A DNA stretch of 64,000 bases, from positions 1,054,001 to 1,118,000 of the forward strand of contig NZ_CP017015.1 in assembly GCF_001715535.1 (NCBI RefSeq), read 5' to 3'. The position numbers and the translations under genes are program-made. A model generated the notes under the pieces. It was not told the origin of the DNA and ran no database searches. It worked only from the letters and a program-made list of their open reading frames with translations. Shown in pieces: positions 1-11,436 of the stretch (positions within the stretch are counted from its first letter, which is position 1; each line of letters starts with the position of its first letter). The stretch is from Spiroplasma helicoides (lineage in GTDB: Bacteria; Bacillota_I; Bacilli_A; Mycoplasmatales; Mycoplasmataceae).

Positions 1-1285
1 GATTTGTGCATGCTCTTATTCAAGGCTTACCTTTTGTAAATCCCATATTTACATCATTGTTTCATTGCATTGGTCTTCTTGCGTTGTCTCTCCCAAGTTT
101 GTTTATCGTATTGAGAAATTCGTTCATTGACAAAAATTTTTCTTCGTCAACAAGTTTTTGTTTTTTTCTAAATAAATCTACATCTTCAAAGTCATTTAAA
201 TCTTCACTATAAAAGTTTTTCAATCCTATTTCTTGTCCTTGATAAATACATGGTGTTCCAGGAACAACATATTGCAATAAGGCTATTGTTTTAGCTGAGT
301 TTTGACTGTATTTCTCAGAACCATATAAACTTACACTTCTTGGTAGGTCATGATTTTCAAATACATTTGAAAGTCATCCCCCTTTTTGTATAATAGAAAA
401 ATTATATTTAACAAAGCTTTCATATAATTGATCTGCTGTAGGTCTATTATATTCAGATCAGTCTTTTTTTATTTTTTTCTTAGTAAGACTAACGTGTTTA
501 AAACTAAATATCATTGAAAGTTCTTGACTATCAGGTTTTGTATACTGCAATGCAATTTCTTCATTCGTTCTTCAACATTCACCAACTGTTAAAATTTCTT
601 TATCAACATTAGCTTGTCTAAGAAGTTGAGCAATATTTTTATGCAAACTTGGTCCATTTTCAAACAAGTTTTTATCTACATCTTTACCGATTAGTTCAAT
701 AACATCAAATCTAAATCCGCTAACCCCTTTTTCAAGTCAATACTTTAAAATATTGGCACATTCTTTTATCACATTTGGATTATCTCAATTTAAATCTGGT
801 TGTGTTTTATCAAATAGGTGCAAGTAATACTGCTTGCGCTCTTCAACATATGTTCATATGGGAATGGAAGTTCTTTGTAATGTTTCTTTAGGTATTTCAT
901 CCCTTCAAATATAAAAGTCTGAATAGTAATTATCTTTGCTTTTTTTTGATTCTTGGAAAAACATGTGTTTATCACTTGTATGATTAACAACAATATCTAT
1001 TAATACTTTTAAGCCTTTTTGCTTACACTCTTTAATCAACTTATCAAAATCATCATTTGATCCAAATATTTCATTAACATTATAATAATCTTCTACATCA
1101 TAACCATTATCAACCATAGGTGACTTATAAAAAGGTGATATTCAAATAGCATCAAAGCCATTTTGTTTAATATAATCTAATTTTTCGACTATACCATTGA
1201 TATCTCCAACTCCATCGTTATTACTGTCATTAAAAGATTTTGGTCAAATTTGATAAAGATTGGCACTTTTTCATCAATATTCCAA
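1..1285 (-). CDS. GH13 alpha-glucosidase / trehalose-6-phosphate hydrolase family, C-terminus cut by window
   Basis: Cytoplasmic glycoside hydrolase of family 13 that would cleave an alpha-linked (possibly phosphorylated) disaccharide. The visible 428 residues start at a TTG preceded by AGGAGG seven bases upstream, giving [18 protein letters not shown], the usual N-terminus of oligo-1,6-glucosidase/TreC. All four GH13 motifs are present: DIVVNH (D97, H102), GFRFD (nucleophile D194), GEC (acid/base E236) and ENHD (D313). The two W codons at positions 4-5 are both TGA, direct evidence for the Mollicute code. Family members run to about 540-560 residues, so roughly a quarter lies outside the window. 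Substrate (isomaltose-type sugar, sucrose or trehalose-6-P) cannot be decided without the C-terminus and the neighbouring gene. Confidence 0.93.
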
Positions 1286-1614
1286 TTTTCTTCCTCCTTT
1301 ATTTAAAAAAATTATATTTCACAAAATGATTAAAAAAGAACTTATAGTTATAAGTTATTTTGCCTCTAACTTGGAATTAATCCTTTAAAGATTAACCAAT
1401 ATATATTTTTTTAAAATTCAGCATTGTTATTGATAGATAAATTATTAGTTTTATTATTATGATTATTACAACTTTTTTAAAATCAATAACTCTTAAATAA
1501 TAAGTCTTAACAATGATACTATCTAATTAGAGGTAATGATGAAACACTTAATAAAAAGTATGAATGATTTTTTTTAATTTCTCTAAGTTAAATAATTAAT
1601 TTAGAGGAGAATAT
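1286..1614. other. AT-rich intergenic region between divergent genes
   Basis: No open frame. The first part carries the GH13 ribosome binding site (AGGAGG, read on the minus strand, 1293-1298). From about 1509 the sequence is the upstream flank of the duplicated membrane-protein gene, including GAGGAGAA just before the ATG at 1615. Confidence 0.6.
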
Positions 1615-2035
1615 ATGGAAAACAATAGACAAAAGATAATTTTAAAAATAACTATCTCGTCTCTTATTTCTGCTTTTTTAACAGTTTTTAATTTAATAAC
1701 CATTTACTTACCAGGACTAGATATATCCTATTTTATAATCGCCATAATTTGTATTGTCTTAACTTGAGATATTGGTTTGTTTGTAACAATAACAACATCA
1801 TTTTTAGCTTTTTTATATAAAGCTCCTGTTTTTTGATGCAATTAGTTACTTTATAACCAACTTTATCGCTTTGATAATATTTTTAACTTTAAAAAAAGCA
1901 ATTTTAAATAATTTCATAATAATATATATTTTAAAATTTTTAATATGTACTTTATATGATACTTTTATATTTTACTCTGACTTACAATTAGCGATATTCA
2001 AACAACCACTTCTTTATAATTGGCAAAAGTTGTTG
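1509..2035 (+). repeat. Direct repeat copy 1 (pairs with 7097-7622)
   Basis: From AACAATGATACTA onward this stretch is nearly identical to 7097-7622 for about 330 bases (upstream flank plus the first codons of the membrane-protein gene). It then diverges with small insertions but stays recognisable up to the shared GCAAAAGT near 2030. Both copies are on the plus strand and flank the two large lipoprotein genes. Confidence 0.88.
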
Positions 2036-2041
2036 CAATAA
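1615..2041 (+). pseudogene. Truncated, frameshifted copy of the membrane protein at 7204-9048
   Basis: The start (MENNRQKIILKITISS) and about 70 following codons match the intact paralogue. An extra T in the run after GCTCCTG (six T here, five in the intact copy) shifts the frame, and translation ends at TAG 1843-1845 after 76 residues. Homology continues in another frame to about 2035 and then stops, so the C-terminal two thirds are missing. The upstream flank and GAGGAGAA binding site are preserved, so a short two-helix peptide may still be made. Most likely a decayed partial duplication. Confidence 0.88.
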
Positions 2042-2204
2042 ATTGAGTTCCCCTTTGGTGTAAATATTGCCAAAAAGTTTATTTCATATATTATAAATCT
2101 TAAGTTATTTAAGGAATTCATTTTTAAATAAAAATAAAAAAAATATATAAAGTCAAGTTTTACTAAACTATTTTTTATATATTTCTTAAGTTAAATTTTT
2201 TGTT

Positions 2205-4553
2205 TTAGACTTGTTTAACACTAATTTCGGCATTGCTATTTTCAATTGCTTCATCATCTTTTTGACTTGCAACTAATGACGATATATAACTTTTCCCTTG
2301 CTCATTTTGTTGAAGTTCAATTGTGAACTTCGTTCTTTTATCATTATATGAGACTAGATACTCATATTTATTTTGATCAACTACTGTAGTTTCAACAATT
2401 AAACTATCCATTATTTTTTGATATTCTTTGATCATATTATTATTTATAGAAATTAGTTCATTTATTTTTTTGTCTGCAAAACTAACTAGACCTTTAAATA
2501 ATCCTTGATATTCATTTAAAGTATTTGTCAATAAATCCATTGATGAGCCTTTAACTGAGTTACCACTTTTTTTCAATCCCAAACCAACCAATAATCCTTG
2601 TTTATTTTCTAAAGCATTCTTTAAACTTGTTTGAGAACTTGCAAGTGAGTTCAATAAATTTTTAAAACTATCAAAGTCAACAATAATATCTTGCTTTTCT
2701 GGTAAATAATTTTGTAAATCTGTTAAATAATCATTTAGACTTTTGCTACTAAAATAATGACCTAAATAATCTTTTGAATCATCAAAATATACTTTTTCTT
2801 TATCATCGGCATTTGCACCAATTCCAAATGATTCACCTATTTTTGATAATTCACTTAATGGTTGATTTAGAATTTTTTTAATGCTTATACCAATTCCGCC
2901 TTTAGTATCATATCAAATACATTTTAACCAGTCTTGTTTAAATTCTTCTCACTCACCAGCATTTTTGATTTTTTTAAAGATATCTGTTATCATTTTTGGA
3001 AGAACAATAGTTCCTCAACTTGATAAGAAATCTAAAACTTGCCTTATATTTTTTGTTCCAAACAATGAAACAGTTCCCCCACTCTCATATCCAACTCCAA
3101 TATTTAATAATGATTTAATAAAATTATCTGGAAAAAATGAACCCGATATAGTTGAAATTCTTTCACCAGCAACCTCAGTTATAAAATATCCAAATATTTT
3201 TGCGTAAATTTCTTTCGAGTTTGAGTAATTCACATTTGGCTTTCATCACCCTTGATCAAATCCACCAAGATTTGTTTCTTTGCTATTTAATCCAGGAGTG
3301 TCATGTGTACTAAATAAAATACATACAATGTTTTTAATAATTCTTAATCCTTGACCATTTTGATCATCACACATCAACTTTAAAATTCTTATTCATTTTT
3401 GCATGTTAATACTGTTAACTTTTTCACCGTTTTGTGTTTTAATAGCTCCTTGTTTTACTTTTAAAACATCATCAACTGACAGAGTTTTTTCAGTCAAATC
3501 ACTTTCGCTAAAACTATCTAAATATAAAAACATTACTCTAACAAATTTAACTATTCCACCAATGTATTTTACTTGTTTTAAACTTTCTTTAATATCGTTA
3601 TCGAAACTTATTTTTCCATCAGTTAATTCTTTCAATACAACACCAAGTGCTTTTGATGCACTATCAAAGTTCTTAATACCAGTAGTAGATTTATTTCTCA
3701 TACCATTAACAGATTTTGCTAGAGCAATAATACTATGTTGTATTGCATCAACATATGTATAATCATTTGAATCAAAATTTAATGCACTACTAATATCTTT
3801 CAAAGCCTGGCTATCATTATCTGTAAGAGTACTCAACGCTACATTTGCTTCTTCTGGTAAATTAGATAAAACTCCTTGAAATGAAAATAATAACATTAAT
3901 AAATCTTTAATTCCGCTACCTGAAAAGTCAGATAAAGAATTTGCCAATGTTGGCATGATTTTATTTGCCATTTCTAACAATTCTGGAATTGATGATTTTG
4001 GATTATAAACTTTATTTTGATAAACGCTATTATCAAGAACACTATTTTCATTAATCAAACTAGATTCAAAGTATTTAGAATAAACTTCTTCAAAGTTACT
4101 TTTACTATAGGCTTTAAATTCATCGTCAAATCCTAAATCTAGATTCATATTGCTTATTTTTTGTTGCTTTAAAGTATTAAAGTAATATGATGAACTGTAG
4201 TGCGAATTTTGCAATTCTTCATCTAGTGAAGTTTCAACACCTAAATCCTTTAATGAATATTGATTGGCAAATAAAGCTTTAGAATATTGCTTCATTATTT
4301 CTGCTTTTGGATTTTGAACAATAGCCTCATTTTTAGGTGGATCATTATTTAGATTTTCATTTGGTTTTGGTTCTGTTGCATCAATTCACCCATCAACCGG
4401 CGGCACAACAGGTACTTCTGGCATATAATTATCATTATTTCCCAAAGCATTTGGGTCATAGGTCACCTCGGTTTTTGCACCACAACTCAAAGGTAGAATT
4501 GTTGTGTTCACACACATATTCAATGACCATAATAAAGTTAACATTTTTTTCAT
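2205..4553 (-). CDS. Large paralogous lipoprotein, 782 aa
   Basis: Surface lipoprotein of unknown function. It starts MKKMLTLLWSL and has a lipobox ending LPLSC, so it should be lipidated and anchored outside the membrane. The frame is continuous for 782 residues when TGA is Trp. A Pro/Asn-rich linker follows the cysteine. The middle aligns by eye with the adjacent gene at 4599-6788: S[VI]NGM near the centre, then GIVKFVRV, YLD, and V.DVLKVKQG in both. This looks like the Mollicute paralogous family annotated as MOLPALP (recalled, not searched). GGAGGG sits 7 bases before the ATG. It lies 45 bases downstream of its paralogue in the same orientation and is probably co-transcribed with it. Confidence 0.9.
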
Positions 4554-4598
4554 AAGCACCCTCCTTTGTAATTATGTAAAATTAGTTTTTAATTTTTT

Positions 4599-6788
4599 TT
4601 AATTACTAATATAATTAATTCCATTAACTTGATACTTAGTGTCTTTTTTTATTATTTGTATTTTGAACTGCATAGTTTTATTTTTATAGGATACAGTATA
4701 TAAAAATTGAGTACTTGAAGCTTCTTCATAACTTACTTTTATTTCATTTTTGATACTTAAAATTGCACTTTTTAAACTATCTATTTTTTGGTTTATGCTT
4801 GCCAATTCCTTTTGAACTATCTCAATCAATCCTTTAATAATACCTCTATTTTCATATAACAATTGAGTTACATAATACATCGGTGAGTTTTGTCTTGATG
4901 TACCATCAGCATTTAAACCTAGACCCGATAATAATTGGTCTGTGTTATTTCACGCTTTTTTAAGAGTGTAGTCGCCTTCATATAAATAGTGAAATAAGTT
5001 TGCCAGAGTGTCAAAATTAACACTTTGTGTCTCATATTGTTTTAGTGAATTTCCAAGTTCATTTATATAATCTTTAAGAGACCTTGATCCAAAATAAATT
5101 TCTAAGAACGAAGATTTATCGTCAAAGATACCATCCTTATTATTATCAACATCACTTTCATATTTTTTGTCAACACTTGTAAATAAATCTAAAAGAGAAT
5201 TAAACTTATTAGACATTTGGTCAACTGGAGTACTAAACAAATCATAAATATTTACTCCTAAAACATTTGTTTTATTATTTCAAATATAGCCAATTCAATC
5301 CTCACACAACTTATTTCATTCTAATTCACTAAATTTATCAAATATTGTTTTGAAAGATTCTGGTAACATATCTTTAATGCTTGGAATTATTTTAAGTATA
5401 TAATCTAATGTCAATCCACTATTATAACCAATTCCTTTATTAATTAATGATTTTACAAGATTGCTTACATAATATTTCTTATTTACTCCATTAATATCTA
5501 TTGTTTTACCTAATAATTCAACTGCAACATCACCAATAATTCTTGCATATATTTCTTTGTCATTTTTATACTCTACTTCTTGCCCAAATTCTCCAATACC
5601 ACTAATATCTGTTTCATCAGTTTCATCCTCATTTGAGCCATATCCAGGTGTATCATGAGTTGAAAATAAAATATTGATAATGTTTTTAAAAATGGTTAAG
5701 CCTTTTTCAGGATCATTAACCATTGTTTTAAAAATACTAATTCATTTTGCAAAATCAAAGCCATTATTTAATTTACCATCACTTGATTTGCTTATTTGTC
5801 CTTGCTTTACTTTTAAAACGTCTTCTACTTTTAATTTTTTGTTTGTAACTTGATCTTCTGAAAAGTTATCTAAATAGATACTTAAAACTCTAACAAATTT
5901 AACTACTCCCGGTATATACTTGATAGAATTTGTATCAAAACTAAATTTTAAGTTACCATTAATTAAGTTATCAATATTTTTAGCAATAGTAACTGAGGCA
6001 TCATCAAATGAAGAAACCTTAGTTGTAATATTTAACATACCATTGATTGAATTAGCTAATCCTACAATACTATTTTGAATAGCATCAACATATGTAACAT
6101 CAGTTTTTGAAAAACTAAATGCATCTTCTAAATCTTTTAAAATCTGATCATTATTTTCACCTAGCATTTTTATATAAGGTTCAATATCATCTTTAATTGC
6201 TCCAATTTGGCCTTGAAATGTTACTAGTAATGAAAAAATTGAAGTTATGCCGCTAATAGTTGGGCTTGCTAAACTGTTTGCCAATAATGGCAAAATTGTG
6301 TTAATTGTATTAACAGCATCTGGTAAAGTGTTTGCAGATGATAAAACTTTCCCTTTGTATAAAGTGTTATTAGTCTTTAATTCTTTAGCAACTAAATCTT
6401 CATTAAAATATTTGTCATATAAATCACCAAAACTAGCATCATCATCAGCACTAAAGTTTTTATCAAAATTTTTTTCATAATTCAAACTACTAATTGGTTC
6501 ATTTTTAATATATTCTAAATAATCTTGTGAACTATAATGAAAGCTTTTTAAGCTTTCTTCAACATTTAAACCTAAGTTTTCTAATGAATTTTGACTTACA
6601 AATAAACCTTTTGCGAATTGACATAAGATGTCTGCGCTTGGATTTTTTGAATAATTGCTTGTGTCATCTTGATTAAAATCAACATTATCCATGTTTTGCT
6701 CTTTTACATCAACTTTACAAGCTACCGCTAATGCTGCAGATGAGCTAAAAATACTTGCCGCTGCTAATAAAGATAGTAATTTTTTCAT
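4599..6788 (-). CDS. Large paralogous lipoprotein, 729 aa
   Basis: Lipoprotein with signal peptide MKKLLSLLAAASIFSSSAAL and lipobox AVAC, exported and lipidated at the cysteine. The ATG at 6788 is chosen because GGAGG lies just before it; the slightly earlier in-frame TTG would overlap that site. The body is hydrophilic and helical, with repeated motifs shared with the downstream gene: ILCQFAKGLF near the N-terminus, NSINGM/SVNGM, GVVKFVRV, and DVLKVKQG. No catalytic signature is visible. Tandem paralogues of this size are typical of Mollicute surface antigen families, so a surface or adhesion role is plausible but unproven. The TGA-as-Trp reading joins four standard-code fragments. Confidence 0.9.
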
Positions 6789-7203
6789 ATTGACCTCCAA
6801 CCTATAATATTTTTTATAAACCTTTTTATTGATAAAAGCAAATTTATAAGTGTTAAAAGTAGTTATTTATAAGGCTTTGAATGATAAATATAAAATATAA
6901 AAAACTTTTAAATTTTAAAATTTTTTTATATTTTACATATTTTTTGAAGTTTACAAATTCAAGATAGTATTTTCAAGAAGTATAATCACTGTTTTAAGCT
7001 TTACTCGAGTTTTAACTTTGACAACATTTATAAAAGTATATTTTAATAAACTGTATTTGAATAAAGTAACATTAAATTTATGAGCTCAATAACTCTCAAC
7101 AATGATACTATTTAATTAGAGGTAATGATGAAACACTTAATAAAAAGTATGAATGATTTTTTTTAATTTCTCTAAGTTAAATAATTAATTTGGAGGAGAA
7201 TAT
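6789..7203. other. AT-rich divergent intergenic region
   Basis: Separates the minus-strand lipoproteins from the plus-strand membrane protein. It has the lipoprotein binding site (GGAGG, minus strand) at one end. From about 7097 it carries the repeated flank with GGAGGAGAA before the ATG at 7204. Nothing else recognisable. Confidence 0.55.
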
Positions 7204-7622
7204 ATGGAAAACAATAGACAAAAGATAATTTTAAAAATAACTATCTCGTCTCTTATTTCTGCTTTTTTAACAGTTTTTAATTTAATAACCATTTACTTAC
7301 CAGGACTAGATATATCCTATTTTATAATCGCCATAATTTGTATTGTCTTAACTTGAGATATTGGTTTCTTTGTAACAATAACAACATCATTTTTAGCTTT
7401 TTTATATAAAGCTCCTGTTTTTGATGCAATTAGTTACTTTATAACCAACTTTATCACTTTTATAATATTTGTAACTTTTAGAAAAGCAATTTTGAATAAT
7501 AGATCATTAATTTATATTTTATTAATTTTAATAAGTACATTATATGATACTTTCATATTTTTACTTTGACTTACAATTAGCGATATTCAAACAGCCACTT
7601 CTTTATACTTGGCAAAAGTAGT
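7097..7622 (+). repeat. Direct repeat copy 2 (pairs with 1509-2035)
   Basis: Intact member of the repeat. It holds the upstream flank and the first ~140 codons of the membrane-protein gene. The similarity to copy 1 fades gradually past about 7440, as expected for an older duplication whose truncated copy is drifting. Confidence 0.87.
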
Positions 7623-9048
7623 TGAAATACATGTTTTATTTACGCTTTATTTATTTTTACCAATACTGACTTTTAACAAGGTTGAAAAAGTTATTTATAA
7701 AATAAATTTACGTTTACATAGCACTATTAATAAAAATTATTTTGCTTATTTAGAAAAAAAGGAATTTTTAAAAATGAAAAAATTTAGCGATAAAAAAATT
7801 AACTATATTTGACAGTTAACATCTTTGATAATATCAACAAACATTTTGTTTGCAACACTTGCTTTTATCCCTTTTAAAATTAATAGTATTTTTGGTTATC
7901 AACATATTTTACTAATGATCTTAATTCCAATCTTTATGTTGTTTATGACTCCGGTTTGAATGAAGTTAAAAAGAAAAACCAATAACAAAATTGTTTTAAC
8001 TCATAATTGTGTGGGTTTAATGTTAGCAATCAGCTTAGTATTTTTAAGTTTTATTCTTAAAAATCCAAGCTTAAACTATGCTCTATTAGTTTTAGGAATA
8101 ATATTACTAGGAGTATTTTTTGCTGGATTTGTTCCTATTAACATTGAAATAATTAAAAGTTATTATTTTAGAAACCAACTTAAAAACAAAGTTAATAAAA
8201 TAATAACATTAACTTGCTTTGTTTTAGTGCCCATTGTTTTTTTATTAGATAATCATTTAAAAACTATTTATACAATGAGCTTGTTTTTGTTGTTACTTTC
8301 TTTTGTTTTATTGATTTTAATATCAAATCAAAATATTATGAGCGATGGAAATGTTTTACATGTAACAAAAGATGACTTTAAACTTGCTTTAAAAAGTAAA
8401 AGGTTTTTAGCCATAACTTTTAGTCAAAACTTTTTTGTAGGATTTGAAAAATATTTAGAGTATGGGTTAATATTTTTGTTTTTTATAAGTTTTGATAACA
8501 ATAAACTTATTACCAACTTTTATGACCCAAAGCTTTATTTATATATCATTCTTGGTTATTTATTTAAGTATTTAGGAAGAGCGTTAGGATATTTATTTAA
8601 ATGAAAAGAAGATAAAAACATAGCTATAAACTATACAGGAAATTGTTTATTTACTTTTGGTCTATTTGCTCTATTACTATTTAGTGTAGTTGTTCTTTTT
8701 ATGAATTTTGAAAACATAAATCTAGTTTATAAAATTTTGATTATTGCTGTTCAATTTATACTTGGTTTTGCATATGTTTTAATTAAAAGATCACAAAACT
8801 TTGTTTATCGATCATTGTTTAAAAAAAATAACATAAATGGAGGTTTTATCTTTGACCATATAATTGGTAATGTACTATACGCTTTTATTTCTTACATTAT
8901 ATTTGCTATCTTTTTTGTAGCAATTCAAATTAATAACTATAGCTTTTTGATTATGAATGCTTTGTTATTTTTGACAACCCTTTCAATAACCATTTGTAAC
9001 TTTTCTATTAAAAAAAATAATTTAGTTAGTGACACCAATTCAAAATAA
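7204..9048 (+). CDS. Polytopic membrane protein, 614 aa, possible transporter
   Basis: Very hydrophobic protein with well over ten predicted membrane helices, made as one chain when TGA is Trp. The first ~200 residues (MENNRQKII... to about LPILTFN) form one block of five or six helices. A basic cytoplasmic linker rich in K follows around residues 165-200. A second block to the C-terminus has the hydrophobic/basic spacing of a 12-helix facilitator. I do not see a diagnostic motif, so an MFS-like carrier, or an ECF-type substrate unit fused to a second membrane domain, are both only guesses. GGAGGAGAA precedes the ATG by six bases. Its 5' part is duplicated at 1509-2035. Confidence 0.8.
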
Positions 9049-9072
9049 TTATCGATATTTAATAAAACTTTT

Positions 9073-9101
9073 TTAACACCTATATGTTTTGGTGCTATAA
9101 T
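9073..9101 (+). promoter_or_regulatory. Promoter of the 9128 lipoprotein gene
   Basis: TTAACA at 9073-9078 and TATAAT at 9096-9101 with a 17-base spacer, 26 bases before the start codon. A near-consensus vegetative promoter. Confidence 0.75.
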
Positions 9102-9127
9102 TTAGGCGGAAAAGGAAAAAGATATAG

Positions 9128-10117
9128 ATGAAAAAGTTATTGAGTATATTAGCAACTACAGGATTAGTTGCTTCAAGTAGTAGTGTTGCAGTTGCATGTA
9201 ACAAAAACAATGCAAGCGATAAAGATAGCAATAGTGACGGGAATGGTAACGAATCAAATGATACAGATTTAGACTTTGGACAAGACTTTAAAGATCAACA
9301 AGTAAGGATATACGAAGGCATTTGAGTAAAAATTAAAGTGTCAAAACCCAAAAAAGGAGCAGAAATTAAAGCAAGTAACGATAGTGAATTAAGTTTGAGT
9401 TCTGAAGTAAATAAAAAAGAAGACACAGATGGTAGTGGAGAATTCGTATTAAAAATTAGGGGTTTAAAGGCAAAAGATTCTATTCAAGTTGATGTTACAT
9501 ATAACGAAGTTAGAAAAAGTATTAATGTTAAAGTGTATGAAGATAAAGTAAATCCTTATTTTATGCAAACAGACGATTGTGAAATTCCAAAACAATCAGA
9601 TAATAACAAAAATTTTAATTTTCCAACTGTAGAATTAAAAAATTCAAAAGCAAAAGATAACGACAAAAAAGTACCAGCGGTTAATTTTTCTGTAAAATCC
9701 TCAGATGAAAACATAGTTAAATCATCAATTAAAAAGGAATTAATTAATTCACTAAATTCACAAACAGCAGAAGTTGTATTAGAAGGTGTAAATGAAGGTC
9801 AAGCAAATATAACTGTATCTTATAATGATACAAGTATGACTTTTACAGTGACTGTTGGAAATAAATATGATTTAGGAAATTTAGTAAAGCAAAAATTTGA
9901 AGTAACTACTGAACAAAACAACGAAGATGGCATAGTAAAAATTATATTAGCTTATTTAGAAAGTATTGGCTACAAAGTTGATAGTTTTCCAAAACAGTTA
10001 GTTAAAAGGAATTTTAAAGCAGCAACTAATGACACACAAGGACAAATTCAAATAAATGCCTATTATAAATCAACTTTATTTTTATTTAACTGTATAGTTA
10101 AATTTAGTTTAAAATAA
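9128..10117 (+). CDS. Lipoprotein with Ig-like repeats, 329 aa
   Basis: Signal peptide MKKLLSILATTGLVASSSS with lipobox AVAC, followed by an acidic Asn/Asp/Ser linker (residues ~25-50). Two segments then resemble bacterial Ig-like (BIG-type) beta domains: one around residues 70-140 ending in a KSINVKVYEDK strand, one around 180-240 with SSDENIV, GQANITVSYND and TFTVTVG. The C-terminal ~80 residues look like a separate small domain. TGA encodes W66. Exposed on the cell surface and perhaps binding or adhesive; the specific ligand is unknown. Its own promoter and downstream terminator make it a single-gene unit. Confidence 0.88.
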
Positions 10118-10163
10118 ATAGACATTAACAAGTTTGGTTTAATCTAGAATTGAACTTATAAAC

Positions 10164-10217
10164 AAAAAAATCTAAACCTTAACAATTTTTAAATTGTAAT
10201 TAAGTTTAGATTTTTTT
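10164..10217 (+). terminator. Rho-independent terminator
   Basis: AAATCTAAAC(C)TTAA pairs with TTAAGTTTAGATTT, followed by a T run. Because A and T runs flank both sides it could act on either strand. Confidence 0.8.
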
Positions 10218-10293
10218 ATTGCAAATAAACTTATTTATCTATAAAACAATTTCTATGTGTTATTATTTTTATGGAATAGGAGACCAATTATAA

Positions 10294-10764
10294 ATGAAAA
10301 AATTATTAAGTTTATTAGCAGCTACAGGATTAGTTGCTACAAGTGGAAGTGTTGCAGTTGCATGTAACAAAGCAGATCAAAATAGCCTAACTTATGTTGA
10401 AGGAAAAAGCGATAAAGATGTTGTTGAAATTTTAAAAAATGAATACATCAAAGATAACAAACTAATTGAAGATTATAAAGACTTTGATGGTGATTTAGAA
10501 GGTGTTAAATTTAAAACTGAAGGTAAATTGATTCCAGATGAATCAAAATATTTAATGCCTTTATTTAATAACACAAAAGATATTAAATCAACAGAAGTAA
10601 GTAGTGATGAAAAATCTACTACATACAGATTCTTTAGTATTAAAGGTGCAAAAGATGACATTAAATTCGACCTAATATTTTTAGAATATACTCATTCTGA
10701 AGGTGTTGCTAGTGTTGAAACAAAAACTTTATTTAAAACTACGGTTAATATTCCTCAAGGGTAA
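10294..10764 (+). CDS. Small lipoprotein, 156 aa (paralogue of 10895 gene)
   Basis: Signal peptide MKKLLSLLAATGLVATSGS and lipobox AVAC. The mature part starts with LTYVEGKSDKD, shared with the next gene. Both proteins keep the same plan: a Lys-rich helix, a beta-rich middle with F.NETKDYK/FNNTKDIK, FFS.KG.KD, and the ending T.KTLFKTTVNIPQG versus T.KTLYTKTVNIPQE. This marks a tandem duplication. AGGAG precedes the ATG. No known domain recognised; probably a surface-exposed protein of a species-specific family. Confidence 0.9.
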   Translation: MKKLLSLLAATGLVATSGSVAVACNKADQNSLTYVEGKSDKDVVEILKNEYIKDNKLIEDYKDFDGDLEGVKFKTEGKLIPDESKYLMPLFNNTKDIKSTEVSSDEKSTTYRFFSIKGAKDDIKFDLIFLEYTHSEGVASVETKTLFKTTVNIPQG

Positions 10765-10786
10765 TTAATTGTTTATATATAAAAGT

Positions 10787-10817
10787 AAAAGTCTAAATTG
10801 AATTTAGACTTTTTTTA
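10787..10817 (+). terminator. Rho-independent terminator
   Basis: Inverted repeat AAGTCTAAATT / AATTTAGACTT followed by seven T, 22 bases after the lipoprotein stop. Confidence 0.85.
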
Positions 10818-10839
10818 TACCTAGAAATACATACTTTTC

Positions 10840-10868
10840 TTAACTTATAATTTTTTATTTGATACAAT
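10840..10868 (+). promoter_or_regulatory. Promoter of the 10895 lipoprotein gene
   Basis: TTAACT at 10840-10845 and TACAAT at 10863-10868, 17-base spacer, upstream of GGAG and the ATG at 10895. Confidence 0.65.
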
Positions 10869-10894
10869 CAAAAAGTAATAGGAGAAAAGAAAAA

Positions 10895-11359
10895 ATGAAA
10901 AAATTATTAAGTGTGTTAGCAGCAACTGGATTAGTTGCATCAAGCAGTAGTGTTGCAGTTGCATGTAACAAACAAGAAGCTGAAAAAAATTTAACATATG
11001 TTGAAGGTAAAAGTGATAAAGATTTTGTCGCAAAACTTTCAGAAAAGATAGTTAAAGATAAAAAGTTGGCTGACGATTTCAAAGATATTGTTGATTCTCA
11101 AGTTGGGGAATATAAAATGACCATGGATGGAACACCATTTAGTGTAGAAGGAGAATTTTATGGCTTCTTTAACGAAACAAAAGACTATAAAAATGTTAAG
11201 GGTGATACAGAATCAACAGGTGGGTTTTTTTCATTAAAAGGTGAAAAAGATGCTACTAGCTTCAAAATATTTTTTGTAGAAGTCAAAATTACAAAAGGTG
11301 TAGAAAAAACAGAAGCTAAAACTTTATATACTAAAACAGTAAATATTCCACAAGAATAA
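10895..11359 (+). CDS. Small lipoprotein, 154 aa (paralogue of 10294 gene)
   Basis: Starts MKKLLSVLAATGLVASSSS with lipobox AVAC. The in-frame codons upstream of the ATG are non-coding, since GGAG sits 10 bases before it. The mature sequence LTYVEGKSDKDF and the ending TLYTKTVNIPQE match the preceding gene, so the two arose by tandem duplication. Each has its own promoter and terminator, so they can be expressed independently, as often seen in Mollicute surface variants. No catalytic motif. Confidence 0.9.
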   Translation: MKKLLSVLAATGLVASSSSVAVACNKQEAEKNLTYVEGKSDKDFVAKLSEKIVKDKKLADDFKDIVDSQVGEYKMTMDGTPFSVEGEFYGFFNETKDYKNVKGDTESTGGFFSLKGEKDATSFKIFFVEVKITKGVEKTEAKTLYTKTVNIPQE

Positions 11360-11378
11360 TTAACTGTTTATATAAAAA

Positions 11379-11417
11379 TAAAAATCTAAATTTAATTAAT
11401 GATTAAATTTAGATTTT
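11379..11417. terminator. Bidirectional terminator between convergent genes
   Basis: AAATCTAAATTTAAT and ATTAAATTTAGATTT form a 15-base stem flanked by A and T runs, placed between the plus-strand lipoprotein and the minus-strand NYN gene that converge here. Confidence 0.85.
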
Positions 11418-11436
11418 TTTATATTTTAGGTATAGT

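Noticed and set aside
4337-4555. Plus-strand His-rich ORF opposite the lipoprotein start
   Set aside because: Antisense to the signal peptide and Pro/Asn linker of the 2205-4553 lipoprotein; no ribosome binding site.
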